A stretch of DNA of 64,000 bases, taken from NCBI GenBank assembly GCA_934757845.1, contig CAKVLQ010000003.1, positions 1-64,000 of the forward strand, given 5' to 3'. The DNA is from an uncultured Clostridia bacterium. GTDB taxonomy: Bacteria > Bacillota > Clostridia > Christensenellales > UBA1242. The notes beneath the pieces are model-generated. The model was not told the origin of the DNA. It did no database searches and saw only the letters and a program-made list of their open reading frames with translations. Of this stretch, positions 16,201-24,903 are shown in pieces (the stretch's first letter is position 1; the number at the start of each line of letters is the position of its first letter). A program made the position numbers and the translations under genes.

Positions 16201-19047
16201 ATGATTTTTGACGAAAGAGATTTGGAAGAAGATAGCAATTTAGGTGAAGAAAAAGAAAATATAATTCCATCAAAAAATCAAATGAGTTTTGACGATTTTT
16301 TTGGGGCAAAAAGTCAACAAACAATAGCAAACAAAGATGAAAAAAAATTAAAAAAAGAAGATAAAATTAACAAAAACAACAAAGTTATAGAACAAAAGCA
16401 ACAAAGTCTTCAAAATCTTTCAAAGTCTTCTGGTGCTAAAAAGACCAGCAAAAAACTTAATGAAAATTTGCTGGATAAATTGCAGAAAGCCGAACTTGAA
16501 GCAATAAAAGAAGAGCAAGAACGAAAAGAAAATGAAAGCGAAAAAAGAATTGGTGAAAATGAGAAAAATATAAATTCTGGCTTTGGTGGCGGAAATAATG
16601 GTGGTTTTTCAAATCAAGACCCTATAGAAATGGACGGGGAAGGCAATTATATTAAAAGCGTAAAAACCGTTATGAATGAAGCCATGATGCCATATTCGGA
16701 ATATGTTATTTTGGACAGAGCACTTCCACGAGTTGAAGACGGATTAAAACCCGTTCAACGAAGAATTTTATATTCTATGTATGAACTTGGATTGACGCCC
16801 GACAAACCTTTCAAAAAATCAGCAAAAATCGTTGGCGATGTTATTGCAAACTATCACCCACATGGTGATACTTCGGTTTATAATGCAATGGTAAAACTAG
16901 CACAAGATTTTAATATGCGAGAGCGTTTGGTTATGGGTCACGGGAACTTCGGTTCGGTTGACGGAGACCCACCAGCAGCATATAGGTATACAGAAGCAAA
17001 ACTAAATAGTGCAAGTTTGGAACTTTTGCGAGATTTGGATAAAGAAACTGTTAAGTGGAGTTATAACTTTGACGATTCTAAATTTGAACCTGATATGCTT
17101 CCAAGCAGGTTTCCAAACATTTTGGTTAATGGAACTATGGGGATTGCGGTTGGAATTGCCACCAACTTTGCTTGCCATAACCTTGCTGAAAGCATTGATG
17201 CGTGCATAGCCTATATCGACAATCCAAATATTTCGGTTGATGAACTTATGAAAGTTTTGAAAGGTCCAGATTTTCCAACTGGGGCGATTATTGTTGGAAC
17301 TGACGAAATTAAAAAGGCTTATGAAACTGGAAAAGGCAAAATAACCATAAGGGCAAAAATTGACATTGAAAATGCTAAAAATGACAAAATAAACTTGATT
17401 ATAAGTGAATTTCCTTATGGTGTTAACAAAGCAATGTGCATTCAAAAAATTGATGAACTTGCACAAAACAACAAAGACACACTTTCGTGCATAACTGATA
17501 TAAGGGACGAAAGTGACCGAAACGGAACAAGAGCGGTTATAACTTTAAAAAAAGATTGCGACCCACAAAAAATTATCAATTATTTATATAAATATTCCGA
17601 CCTTCAAATTACTTTTGGCATAAACATGGTTGCTATTGCAGACGGAAAACCAAAACTATTAAATTTGCTTGATATTTTAAGATATTACACAAAATATCAA
17701 AAAGAAATTATTTTTAAGCGTTCAACTTTTGAACTTAATCAAGCAAAAGAGCGAGAGCATATTTTGTCGGGTCTAATTATTGCCATAGAAAACATTGACG
17801 AAATTGTTAAAATTATAAAAAAGAGTGCTTCAACAGTTATTGCAAAGCAAGAATTAAGAAGACGATATGATTTGAGCGAACGACAAGCACAAGCAATATT
17901 AGATATGCGTTTAAGCAGACTTACTAATTTGGAAGTTGAAAAACTTAAAGAAGAAATTGATGCTCTTTTGAAACTTATTAACAAATTAACAAAAATTGTT
18001 AACAGTGATAAACTTCAATATAATTTGGTCAAAGAAGAAATGCTTGAAATTAAAAAACGATTTAATGACAAGCGAAGAACGAAAATTGTTAATGAAAGTG
18101 GAATTATAACCGATGATGATATTATTAAAGTTGTAAAACCAATGTATGTTTTAACAACTGAAAAACAAGCAATTAAAAAAATCCCTGAAAAAACTTTTGC
18201 AAAATCAGCAAAAATTTTAACGGATAACAGCACTCTTAATGAAATTCATAACAATATTTTGTTAACATCAAGTGATAAAAATATTTTAATTTTCACAAAC
18301 ATAGGAAATGTTTATAAACTTGCTGTTGATAAGATTATTGAAGCACGATTTAAAGACCGTGGAGTGTTTTTGAAAGACCTTATTGTTGGATTTAATCCAG
18401 ACGAAAAGGTTGTTAAAATTTTTGAAGAAAATGATAAACTTTTCAAAAGCACATTAATTTTCTTCACAAAAACCGGTCTTGTTAAACTTACAAAAGGCGA
18501 CGAATATCAAATTTCAAAAAGTATATCGCAAAGCATGAAACTTAAAGATGACGAAATTATCAACATTGAAATTTTTGACAAGAACAAAAATCTTATGTTT
18601 GTTTCTTCTCTTGGAATGGGGCTTTATTGCAAAAATGATGATATTCCGCAAACTTCAAAAACAAGTGGTGGAGTTAAAGGAATAAGTTTGAATGATGGCG
18701 ATGAGTGTTTGTTTGCAAGCCAAATAGAGAATGAAAAGTTGTTGCTTATAACAAACAAAGGCTATTCAAAAAAGGTTGAACTTTCAAACTTTGAACTTTT
18801 GGCAAAAAATCGAAAAGGTGTTAAGGTTTATAGCCTTGGAAAAGGTGAAAGCACAGGAACAAATATTGTGTTTGCTGGCTTAATTTCAAACGACTATGAT
18901 TTGTTTGTAACAGACACTAAAAACAAAAATTTTGTTGTAGACTCATCAAATATTCAAATTTCAAACCGCACAAACAAGGGAAGTATTATTTTGAAAGACC
19001 GAAAACTTATTGACCTAAAATCTGTTTATAAAATAATTGTGGAGTAA
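16201..19047 (+). CDS. parC: DNA topoisomerase IV subunit A with long N-terminal extension
   Basis: The 948-aa protein is the DNA-cleaving subunit. The core begins near residue 158 (MPYSEYVILDRALP, DGLKPVQRRILY). The catalytic tyrosine is Y263 in AAYRYTEAKL. YVILDRALP, PVQRR and FEPDMLPSRFPN are ParC-type, and the GyrA box QRRGGKG is missing from the C-terminal beta-propeller, so this is not gyrase A. Residues 1-150 form a lysine/glutamate-rich, low-complexity extension that includes a glycine-rich patch; ParC normally lacks it. Total length exceeds the usual 800-820 aa. AGGAG at 16190 precedes the ATG. The gene follows parE directly and ends at a terminator. Confidence 0.88.
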   Translation: MIFDERDLEEDSNLGEEKENIIPSKNQMSFDDFFGAKSQQTIANKDEKKLKKEDKINKNNKVIEQKQQSLQNLSKSSGAKKTSKKLNENLLDKLQKAELEAIKEEQERKENESEKRIGENEKNINSGFGGGNNGGFSNQDPIEMDGEGNYIKSVKTVMNEAMMPYSEYVILDRALPRVEDGLKPVQRRILYSMYELGLTPDKPFKKSAKIVGDVIANYHPHGDTSVYNAMVKLAQDFNMRERLVMGHGNFGSVDGDPPAAYRYTEAKLNSASLELLRDLDKETVKWSYNFDDSKFEPDMLPSRFPNILVNGTMGIAVGIATNFACHNLAESIDACIAYIDNPNISVDELMKVLKGPDFPTGAIIVGTDEIKKAYETGKGKITIRAKIDIENAKNDKINLIISEFPYGVNKAMCIQKIDELAQNNKDTLSCITDIRDESDRNGTRAVITLKKDCDPQKIINYLYKYSDLQITFGINMVAIADGKPKLLNLLDILRYYTKYQKEIIFKRSTFELNQAKEREHILSGLIIAIENIDEIVKIIKKSASTVIAKQELRRRYDLSERQAQAILDMRLSRLTNLEVEKLKEEIDALLKLINKLTKIVNSDKLQYNLVKEEMLEIKKRFNDKRRTKIVNESGIITDDDIIKVVKPMYVLTTEKQAIKKIPEKTFAKSAKILTDNSTLNEIHNNILLTSSDKNILIFTNIGNVYKLAVDKIIEARFKDRGVFLKDLIVGFNPDEKVVKIFEENDKLFKSTLIFFTKTGLVKLTKGDEYQISKSISQSMKLKDDEIINIEIFDKNKNLMFVSSLGMGLYCKNDDIPQTSKTSGGVKGISLNDGDECLFASQIENEKLLLITNKGYSKKVELSNFELLAKNRKGVKVYSLGKGESTGTNIVFAGLISNDYDLFVTDTKNKNFVVDSSNIQISNRTNKGSIILKDRKLIDLKSVYKIIVE

Positions 19048-19074
19048 AAAGATACTTTAAGTATCTTTTTTTAA
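19047..19074 (+). terminator. Terminator of parEC
   Basis: Stem AAAGATAC pairs with GTATCTTT around TTTAA, followed by T's. Confidence 0.8.
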
Positions 19075-19502
19075 ACAAATAAAATATTAACATTAATAAA
19101 TTTGGCATATGTTAAAAATTCTCCATATGTAGAAGAAAAAATATCACATAAATTAGATTTGATATCTATACAAATACAAAAATCAGAAACTTTTAAAACT
19201 TCTTTTATTGTGTATGATTTGTTTTTTTTAATTAATTTTGTAGCACAATGTTCAAATTTGAATTTAGGTTCCATTAATCGATTATAAACCCTTATTCGAT
19301 TAAGTTCGGGAATAACTTGTTTAATTTCTGTTATCATTTCATAAGCATTTTGCTCTAAACAATTTAGTTCTATAAAATAAAAATTTTTAATTTTACAATT
19401 TGTAATTATATCCAACAATAAAAATTTTAATGTTTGTTTTTGTGTAATAGTTAATTCTTTAATATTGGGACATAAAAAGCAACAAGAATTTTGATTTATC
19501 AT
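19071..19502 (-). CDS. Degenerate SLOG-like protein, paralogue 1
   Basis: The 143-aa protein opens with SCCFLCPNI and ends with VSDFCICIDIKSN...GEFLTYAKFINVNILFV. This layout follows the DUF1273/YpsA-type SLOG fold (CCFTGHRP at the start; D-x-hydrophobic strand, then a G-T-x-Y-x-V-x-YAK helix and a terminal strand). The glycine-rich nucleotide-binding loop is replaced, so ligand binding may be lost or altered. A second copy at 31370-31765 shares both ends. The gene is divergent from an XRE regulator, with palindromes between them. Promoter TTGCTT-N17-TAAAAT ends 6 bases before the ATG, which suggests a leaderless mRNA. Function unknown. Confidence 0.55.
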   Translation of the reverse strand: MINQNSCCFLCPNIKELTITQKQTLKFLLLDIITNCKIKNFYFIELNCLEQNAYEMITEIKQVIPELNRIRVYNRLMEPKFKFEHCATKLIKKNKSYTIKEVLKVSDFCICIDIKSNLCDIFSSTYGEFLTYAKFINVNILFV

Positions 19503-19543
19503 AAAAATATTTTACTTTAATATTTAGAAAAAAGCAAATGAAA

Positions 19544-19559
19544 TCGTGGAATTCCACGA
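19544..19559. promoter_or_regulatory. Palindromic operator between SLOG-like gene 1 and its XRE gene
   Basis: TCGTGGAATTCCACGA is a perfect 16-bp palindrome. It lies just upstream of the -35 of the minus-strand gene and upstream of the plus-strand -10 TACAAT (19580-19585). A second, spaced inverted repeat AATGGAA...TTCCATT (19589-19615) shares the half-site TGGAA and covers the transcript start of the XRE gene. These look like binding sites for the XRE protein, allowing it to repress itself and its neighbour. Confidence 0.6.
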
Positions 19560-19627
19560 GAAAATTTTTTTATTTTTGCATACAATATTAATGGAATTCA
19601 GTTATGGACTTCCATTAGGGGTCTTGT

Positions 19628-19867
19628 ATGACAATAGAAAATGCAGTTATAGACAGAATGTTAAAAATTTCAGAAGAAAAGAAGATGTCAATTTGCGATA
19701 TTTGTTTAAAGGCGGGAATGAGCCCATCAAATATTTATGACTTACTTCATAAACGAACAAAACATTCAAAAATAAACACAATTCAAAAATTTTGTGAAGG
19801 TGCTGGTGTTACACTTGGCTATTTCTTTTCAACAAAAGAATTTGACAATTTAGAGCAAGAAGATTAG
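19628..19867 (+). CDS. XRE-family transcriptional regulator, partner of SLOG-like gene 1
   Basis: The 79-aa protein is little more than a five-helix HTH domain: MSICDICLKAGMSPSNIYDLLHKRT spans helices 2-3, and KINTIQKFCEGAGVTLGYFF completes the fold. Such single-domain regulators usually bind palindromes as dimers. AGGGG lies 9-13 bases before the ATG. Two candidate operators lie upstream. The gene is divergent from the degenerate SLOG-like gene, the same layout as 31370-32043, which points to a conserved two-gene module. It ends at its own terminator. Confidence 0.85.
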   Translation: MTIENAVIDRMLKISEEKKMSICDICLKAGMSPSNIYDLLHKRTKHSKINTIQKFCEGAGVTLGYFFSTKEFDNLEQED

Positions 19868-19894
19868 AGATATTTTTAAATATCTCTTTTTTTT
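19866..19894 (+). terminator. Terminator of the XRE gene
   Basis: Stem AGAGATAT (19866-19873) pairs with ATATCTCT (19880-19887), then a T-run. The stem includes part of the stop codon. Confidence 0.8.
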
Positions 19895-19931
19895 GTTTTG
19901 AAATTTAAAAAATTTGTTATAACATATTTAT

Positions 19932-20351
19932 ATGATTTATATTGCAAACGACCATGGTGGGGTTCAACTAAAAGAAAAAATAAAAAAATATCTTAACAAA
20001 CTTGGCTTTATATATGAAGATTTGGGCACAAATTCATTTGAAAGTGTAAGTTATGTTGATTATGCCAAACTTCTTTGCAAAAAAGTGCTTGAAAACAGCC
20101 AAAACAAAGGCATTTTGATTTGCAAAAGCGGAATTGGCATGAGTATTGTTGCAAACAGGTTTAAAGGAATAAGGGCAGGGCTTTGCTACACAAAAAAGGC
20201 AAGCAAACTTGCAAGAGAGCATAACGATTGCAATGTTTTGGTTTTAAAAGGCAAAACAATAAGTTATAAACAAATAGTAAAAAACTTTTTAACAACTTCT
20301 TTTGCGGGTGGAAGGCACAAAACACGAGTTGATAGCATTGATGATATATAA
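19932..20351 (+). CDS. rpiB: Ribose 5-phosphate isomerase B
   Basis: The 139-aa enzyme interconverts ribose 5-phosphate and ribulose 5-phosphate in the pentose phosphate pathway. The N-terminal NDHGGVQLK matches the conserved DHAG motif. The active-site cysteine is in ILICKSGIGMSIVANRFKGIRAGLC (consensus CGTGIGMSI), here with Lys-Ser after the Cys. ARxHNDCNVLVLKG follows as in the family. C-terminal arginines near GGRHKTRVD bind phosphate. Length is normal. TATAAC ends 8 bases before the ATG and no ribosome site is seen, so the mRNA is probably leaderless. Some LacA/B-type isomerases are similar, but the overall motif set fits RpiB. Confidence 0.9.
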   Translation: MIYIANDHGGVQLKEKIKKYLNKLGFIYEDLGTNSFESVSYVDYAKLLCKKVLENSQNKGILICKSGIGMSIVANRFKGIRAGLCYTKKASKLAREHNDCNVLVLKGKTISYKQIVKNFLTTSFAGGRHKTRVDSIDDI

Positions 20352-20370
20352 AAATTGTTTTAATTAACAA

Positions 20371-20407
20371 AAAAAGTCCATTTATAATTTATAGTGGACT
20401 TTTTTTA
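20371..20407. terminator. Bidirectional terminator
   Basis: AGTCCA...TGGACT with A's to the left and T's to the right (20378-20400 stem). It serves rpiB on the plus strand and the phosphoesterase on the minus strand. Confidence 0.7.
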
Positions 20408-20422
20408 TAAATTTATAGTTAA

Positions 20423-21604
20423 TTAATAGTTATTATTTGCTTCAATCAGATTATAACCATTTGATTGTGGGGCAAGATAATTTTTAACATTTCCATCACT
20501 TTCAATTTCAATAAGCCTTGCACCACGAGATTTTGATTGAAACTTTATAAAAGGATAAGTTGAATAATCCATGGTCATTCCATAAGAAAGCATAATGCCA
20601 GTTTGACGCTCTAATATTGAAAAATTATTTGTGTGGTCATGCCCACAATAAACCCATTTTGTTGAATTTAATTCTTTCATTTTGTCATATAACCCATTTT
20701 GTTTTCCTGGGCAAATTCGTTCAAACTTTCCGCCCAAAACAAGGCTATAATTTTCATCACCGCTTTTATATAAATCGTAGAAAGTGTTATATTCAGGAAT
20801 TGGTATATGAATAAACATTATATTTTTAATATCTAATTTTTCAGATTTAAGGCTATTTATGGTTTTTTCATACCAATCAACTTGATTTTTGCTTATTCCT
20901 TCATATTTTCCATCACTAGCCCTAGCACCACTATCCATCAAAATTAAAGATTGCGTTAAAACGCCGTTTGTTAAAATTTTAACATAATAATTGCCTTCGC
21001 CTTTAACATTTTCTTCGCCACGCAAAAAGAAAGAGTTTTTTGCATTTTCAAGTTTTTGAGCAATATACGCTTTGCTTGCTGTTCCCGCACCATCGTGGTT
21101 TCCAAAACAAAAAGTGTAAGGTCTTCCAAGTTTTTCAAGAAGACTAATTAAAGCGTCAAGTTGAAGATAACTGTTTCTAGTTCCAGTTGTTGTGTAAATT
21201 GCAGATAGGGCATCACCGGTTACAACAATAATGTCAGGATTAACAACACTAACTGCCTTAAAAATGTTATTAACCACTTTTTGGTCAAGTTCTATTGACA
21301 AAAATCCGCAACCAAGATGAATGTCAGTTAATTGCATAATCTTCAAATTTCGCCCTGTTTTGTTGTTTATAACCGCATAGTTTTGCTCTGGATATTTAGA
21401 AACTTCAATATTTGGGTTTGAAGAATAAGAATATTCATAAGAATTTATATATTTTAATGTTGAATCATCACCATTAAACCATGTTCCCAAAAAAAATGTT
21501 AGAAGTGATGATAAAATTACAATCAAACATAAAAGTTTTATGTAAAAATTTTTTCTATTAAATTTTTTTGTTTTTTCTTTTTTCTGCATAAAAATATGAT
21601 ACAT
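20423..21604 (-). CDS. Membrane-anchored metallophosphoesterase
   Basis: The roughly 393-aa protein has a basic N-terminus and one membrane segment (LLCLIVILSSLLTFFLG, about residues 27-45), so the enzyme domain is probably outside the cell. The calcineurin-like metal site is complete: DIHLG (D-x-H), GDA (GD), GNHDG (GNH-D), HIPIPE and GHDHTNN (GHxH). Substrate is unknown; relatives act on nucleotides, phospholipids or phosphoproteins. I use ATG 21604; ATG 21589 is an alternative. Neither has a ribosome site, and TAAAAT sits about 10 bases upstream. It is monocistronic and divergent from the U32 gene. Confidence 0.85.
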   Translation of the reverse strand: MYHIFMQKKEKTKKFNRKNFYIKLLCLIVILSSLLTFFLGTWFNGDDSTLKYINSYEYSYSSNPNIEVSKYPEQNYAVINNKTGRNLKIMQLTDIHLGCGFLSIELDQKVVNNIFKAVSVVNPDIIVVTGDALSAIYTTTGTRNSYLQLDALISLLEKLGRPYTFCFGNHDGAGTASKAYIAQKLENAKNSFFLRGEENVKGEGNYYVKILTNGVLTQSLILMDSGARASDGKYEGISKNQVDWYEKTINSLKSEKLDIKNIMFIHIPIPEYNTFYDLYKSGDENYSLVLGGKFERICPGKQNGLYDKMKELNSTKWVYCGHDHTNNFSILERQTGIMLSYGMTMDYSTYPFIKFQSKSRGARLIEIESDGNVKNYLAPQSNGYNLIEANNNY

Positions 21605-21677
21605 CAAAAAAAGTATTTTAACAACAAAATTTGATAATATAATTGTAAAAATAAAATATTTGTGATAAAATAAAATT

Positions 21678-22883
21678 ATGGAAAAAATTGAATTATTAAG
21701 CCCTGCGGGTGATATGGAAAAACTAAAAACTGCTTTTTATTTTGGTGCTGATGCTTGCTATTTTGCTGGCAAAAAATTTGGGCTTCGGGCTTTTTCAAGC
21801 AATTTTGATGATGAAGAACTTAAACAAAGCATAGATTTGGCACACAAAATGGGCAAAAAATGTTATATAACTTTAAACATTTTGGCACATAATAGTGATT
21901 TTGACGGCATGAGCGAATATATTAAATATTTAAGTCAAATTAATGTTGATGCTGTGATTGTTAGTGATATTGGAATTATGAGTTTGGTTAAAAATGTTGC
22001 TCCAAACCTTGAAATTCATGTTTCTACGCAAGCAAACATAACCAACAAATATAGTGCAATGGAATTTGTAAAAATGGGTGCAAAAAGGTTAATTCTTGCA
22101 AGGGAACTTTCTATTAATGAAATTAAAGAAATAAGAGATTATATTCCAAAAGATGTGGTTATTGAAACTTTTGTTCATGGGGCAATGTGTATATCATATT
22201 CTGGAAGATGTTTGCTTTCAAATTATTTGACGGGCAGAGATAGCAACCGTGGTGCGTGTGTTCAGGCTTGCAGATGGGAATATTGCATTAGAGAAAAAAA
22301 CAGAGATAACTATTTGGAAATTCAAGAAGACAACAAGGGCACATATATTTTAAATTCAAAAGATTTGTGCATGATAAAACACATAAAAGAACTTTATGAT
22401 GCGGGGGTTAGAAGTTTTAAGATTGAAGGCAGAATGAAAAGCCCATATTATGTTGGTGTTGTTACAAATGCATACAGAAGGGCTATAGACGATTTTTATC
22501 AAAACAAACCTTTTAACGAAAATTTATATCAAGAACTTGAAAAAGCAAGCCACCGAAAATATACCACAGGTTTTTATTTTGGTGCTGATGATAAAGAGTG
22601 TTTGGAAAGTTCAACGCCTGTTCAAACATCAGAATTTATGGCAAAAGTAAAAGAAGATGCAAAAGATGGTTATTGTTTGATTGAACAACGAAATAGATTT
22701 AAGGTTGGTGATGAACTTGAAGTTTTAAGTCCAAATGAAAATTTTAACAAAAAAATTGTTGTTGAAAAACTATTGAACACCGAAGGGGCAGAAGTTTTGG
22801 ATGCTTGCAGAGTTCAACAACCACTATACTTAAAAACAAACTTAAATTTGAAAGAAAATGATATTTTAAGAAAAAAGATTTAA
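21678..22883 (+). CDS. U32 family peptidase / tRNA hydroxylation protein (TrhP-like)
   Basis: The 401-aa protein matches the U32 family from its first residues: ELLSPAGDMEKLKTAFYFGADACYFAG, then VSTQANITN, RELSINEI and the signature ETFVHGAMCISYSGRCLLSNYLTGRDSNRGACVQACRW. The conserved cysteines in that signature and beyond fit an iron-sulfur site. Characterised relatives (TrhP/RlhA, YegQ) hydroxylate uridine in tRNA or rRNA from prephenate, so RNA modification is more likely than proteolysis. Promoter TTGTAA-N17-TAAAAT ends 6 bases before the ATG, without a ribosome site. Length is in the TrhP range. Confidence 0.88.
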   Translation: MEKIELLSPAGDMEKLKTAFYFGADACYFAGKKFGLRAFSSNFDDEELKQSIDLAHKMGKKCYITLNILAHNSDFDGMSEYIKYLSQINVDAVIVSDIGIMSLVKNVAPNLEIHVSTQANITNKYSAMEFVKMGAKRLILARELSINEIKEIRDYIPKDVVIETFVHGAMCISYSGRCLLSNYLTGRDSNRGACVQACRWEYCIREKNRDNYLEIQEDNKGTYILNSKDLCMIKHIKELYDAGVRSFKIEGRMKSPYYVGVVTNAYRRAIDDFYQNKPFNENLYQELEKASHRKYTTGFYFGADDKECLESSTPVQTSEFMAKVKEDAKDGYCLIEQRNRFKVGDELEVLSPNENFNKKIVVEKLLNTEGAEVLDACRVQQPLYLKTNLNLKENDILRKKI

Positions 22884-22905
22884 CCAAAAGTTAAATCTTT
22901 TTTAA
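22872..22905 (+). terminator. Terminator of the U32 gene
   Basis: AAAAAGATTTAA pairs with TTAAATCTTTTT around CCAAAAG, followed by T-rich sequence. Confidence 0.8.
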
Positions 22906-23000
22906 TTTTTTATAAAGTTTTAAAAATTAATTAAAATATTTTTATGAAATTATAATTTGAATTTATATTTGTAGTTAAACAAATTAGATATTTTAAATTT

Positions 23001-23639
23001 TTAATTTTTATTTTCAACATTCTTTTTGGTTAAATTGTTTTTTCTCTTTCTTATATAATAAAGTATTACCCACATAATAATTAAAACTTGAAGTGGAATG
23101 CAAATATAATAAACCAAATATGCTTTTGTGCCAGGCAAAAACAAGTTGATTGTTAGTGCTATTGTCCATGACAAAAGTGAAGAGAAAATTCCAACAAGAT
23201 AATATTTCCACCAAAGCCGAGAGAAAACAATAAGCACAATCATAGTGGCAGGGATTGCAACAATAAAGCAAAGCCAAGAATTGTTAATTTTTGCCCAACT
23301 TAAAGCAACAAAAACAAGTGTTGCCACAAGCCAAACAAGTCCGCAAGCCAAAAGAGTGATTAGCAAATGCTTTTTTTGTTTTGACTTATTTATGTCAATT
23401 TTAATATCTTCCAAATTTTCATTTTTTGCAAAAAAATCGTCAACTTTTATGTTATATAAGTCTGCAAGTTGTTTAAGAACAATAAGGTCGGGCAGACCAA
23501 GCCCCCGTTCCCACTTTGAAATTGATTTGTCGGAATAATTTATTTTCAAGGCAAGTTCAAGTTGAGAAAGTTTTGCTTTTGTTCTGTAAAGTATTAGATT
23601 TTTTGCAATTATTTCTTTTAATTCTTCTAGTTCTTCCAT
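23001..23639 (-). CDS. XRE-family regulator with membrane domain
   Basis: The 212-aa protein has an N-terminal HTH (about residues 6-60: KAKLSQLELALKINYSDKSISKWERGLGLPD), a short linker, then four predicted membrane helices from about residue 88 on (LLITLLACGLVWLVATLVFVAL and three more). This HTH-plus-membrane layout is common in Firmicutes, and the function is not established; it may link a membrane signal to repression. I start at the ATG at 23639, since TATATT lies 7 bases before it with TTGATT upstream; the longer frame has no support. Confidence 0.8.
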   Translation of the reverse strand: MEELEELKEIIAKNLILYRTKAKLSQLELALKINYSDKSISKWERGLGLPDLIVLKQLADLYNIKVDDFFAKNENLEDIKIDINKSKQKKHLLITLLACGLVWLVATLVFVALSWAKINNSWLCFIVAIPATMIVLIVFSRLWWKYYLVGIFSSLLSWTIALTINLFLPGTKAYLVYYICIPLQVLIIMWVILYYIRKRKNNLTKKNVENKN

Positions 23640-23837
23640 AACAAATAATATACTATAATTAAACACAAAAAATCAATCTTTTTTGCATATTTTTTTGTTA
23701 TACAAACAAACTCTACTATCAGTAGAATGCAAAAATATGCTCTATTTTTAAAAAAAATTTAGTAGACAAAAACATGGTCGAAGTAGATTGTGTTTTTTTG
23801 TTTCAATGCATAAAATAAGGGCGTAAGGAGAAAAATT

Positions 23838-24698
23838 ATGCGAGATTTTATTATAAGTGTTGAATCGGTTTGTGATATTAACAAACAAATTTTAATTGAG
23901 AATGACATTAAAGTTGCACCAATGAAGTTTATGGTTAATGATGTTGAATTTAGAAGTGATGACAAAAATTTTGAAGTTCCAAAAATATGCAAATTTATGC
24001 GTGAAGGAGCAATTACAAAAACTTCACAAATAAATTTTTATGATGCCACTGTTTATCTTGAAAAGTTGCTTGAAGAAGGAAAAGATGTGTTGCATTTGAG
24101 TTTTACAAGCGGGCAAAGTGGAACTTGTGAAAATTTTATGAAAGCAACCGAAGAACTTAACAAAACACACAAAAACAAAGTTATTGTTGTTGATACTCTT
24201 TGCCAAGCGGGCGGAATTGGAGTTTTGCTTAAATATTTGCTTGAAAACATTGAAAAATATAATTTTGATATTGAAAAAGCAAAAGAATTTGCCGAAAACA
24301 ATAAATTAAAAGTTTGTCATTATTTTACTGTTGATAATCTTAAATATTTAATTAAGGGTGGCAGAGTTTCAAAAACAAGTGCATTTATAGGTTCACTTCT
24401 TCAAATCAAGCCTGTTTGTAATCTTAATAAAGATGGAGTTATTGTTCCATTTAAAAAGGTTTTTGGAAGAAAAAAATCAGTTGTTGAACTCTTTGAATAT
24501 TTCAAATTAAAATATAACAAAGATTGCAATTATGTTGTTATCGCCGAGGCAGACTGCGAAAGTGATGCAACAATGTTATCAAACTTAATTAAAAAAGAAT
24601 TTGATGTTGTTGTGGATATTGTTCCACTAAATTTGGTTGTAACTTCGCACAGTGGTCCAGGCACATTAAGTTTGTATTTTACAGCGAATGAAAGATAA
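23838..24698 (+). CDS. DegV family (fatty-acid-binding) protein
   Basis: The 286-aa protein fits the DegV/FakB fold. The N-terminal strand IISVESVCDINKQILIENDIKVAPMKF, the TSQI block (about residue 59), LHLSFTSGQSGTCENF (about 88), VDTLCQAGGIG (about 117), LIKGGRVSKTSAFIGSLLQIKPV (about 172) and a final HSGPGTLSLYF are all family landmarks. DegV proteins hold a fatty acid in a buried pocket and, in FakAB systems, present it to a kinase. No FakA gene is adjacent. AGGAG eight bases before the ATG fixes the start. Confidence 0.9.
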   Translation: MRDFIISVESVCDINKQILIENDIKVAPMKFMVNDVEFRSDDKNFEVPKICKFMREGAITKTSQINFYDATVYLEKLLEEGKDVLHLSFTSGQSGTCENFMKATEELNKTHKNKVIVVDTLCQAGGIGVLLKYLLENIEKYNFDIEKAKEFAENNKLKVCHYFTVDNLKYLIKGGRVSKTSAFIGSLLQIKPVCNLNKDGVIVPFKKVFGRKKSVVELFEYFKLKYNKDCNYVVIAEADCESDATMLSNLIKKEFDVVVDIVPLNLVVTSHSGPGTLSLYFTANER

Positions 24699-24845
24699 GA
24701 AAATTGTTATTAATAAAATATTTTAAAAAATATAAAATTTGAAATAATTATTGTTTACATTGTTAAAATAAAAAATTTTAAATGTTAGATTTTTTGCAAA
24801 ATAAATATGCAAACATGAACATATAAAAAAATATTTTTAATTTTT

Positions 24846-24874
24846 GAATAATAAATTTTTGTTGGGGCATTATA
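24846..24874 (+). promoter_or_regulatory. Candidate sigma-G/F type promoter of sigG
   Basis: GAATA (24846-24850), 17-nt spacer, CATTATA (24868-24874). This matches the Bacillus sigma-G pattern GHATR and CATNNTA; the spacer is one base shorter than usual. It implies forespore-specific and self-activated expression. The rest of the 205-base gap (24699-24903) is AT-rich, with no other clear site. Confidence 0.5.
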
Positions 24875-24903
24875 ACTTTAAACTTTTTTTGGTGGAGGCT
24901 ATA

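Noticed and set aside
14253..19047. Naming the topoisomerase genes gyrB and gyrA
   Set aside because: The A subunit has PVQRR, YVILDRALP and MLPSRFPN and lacks the GyrA box QRRGGKG, which favours parE-parC.
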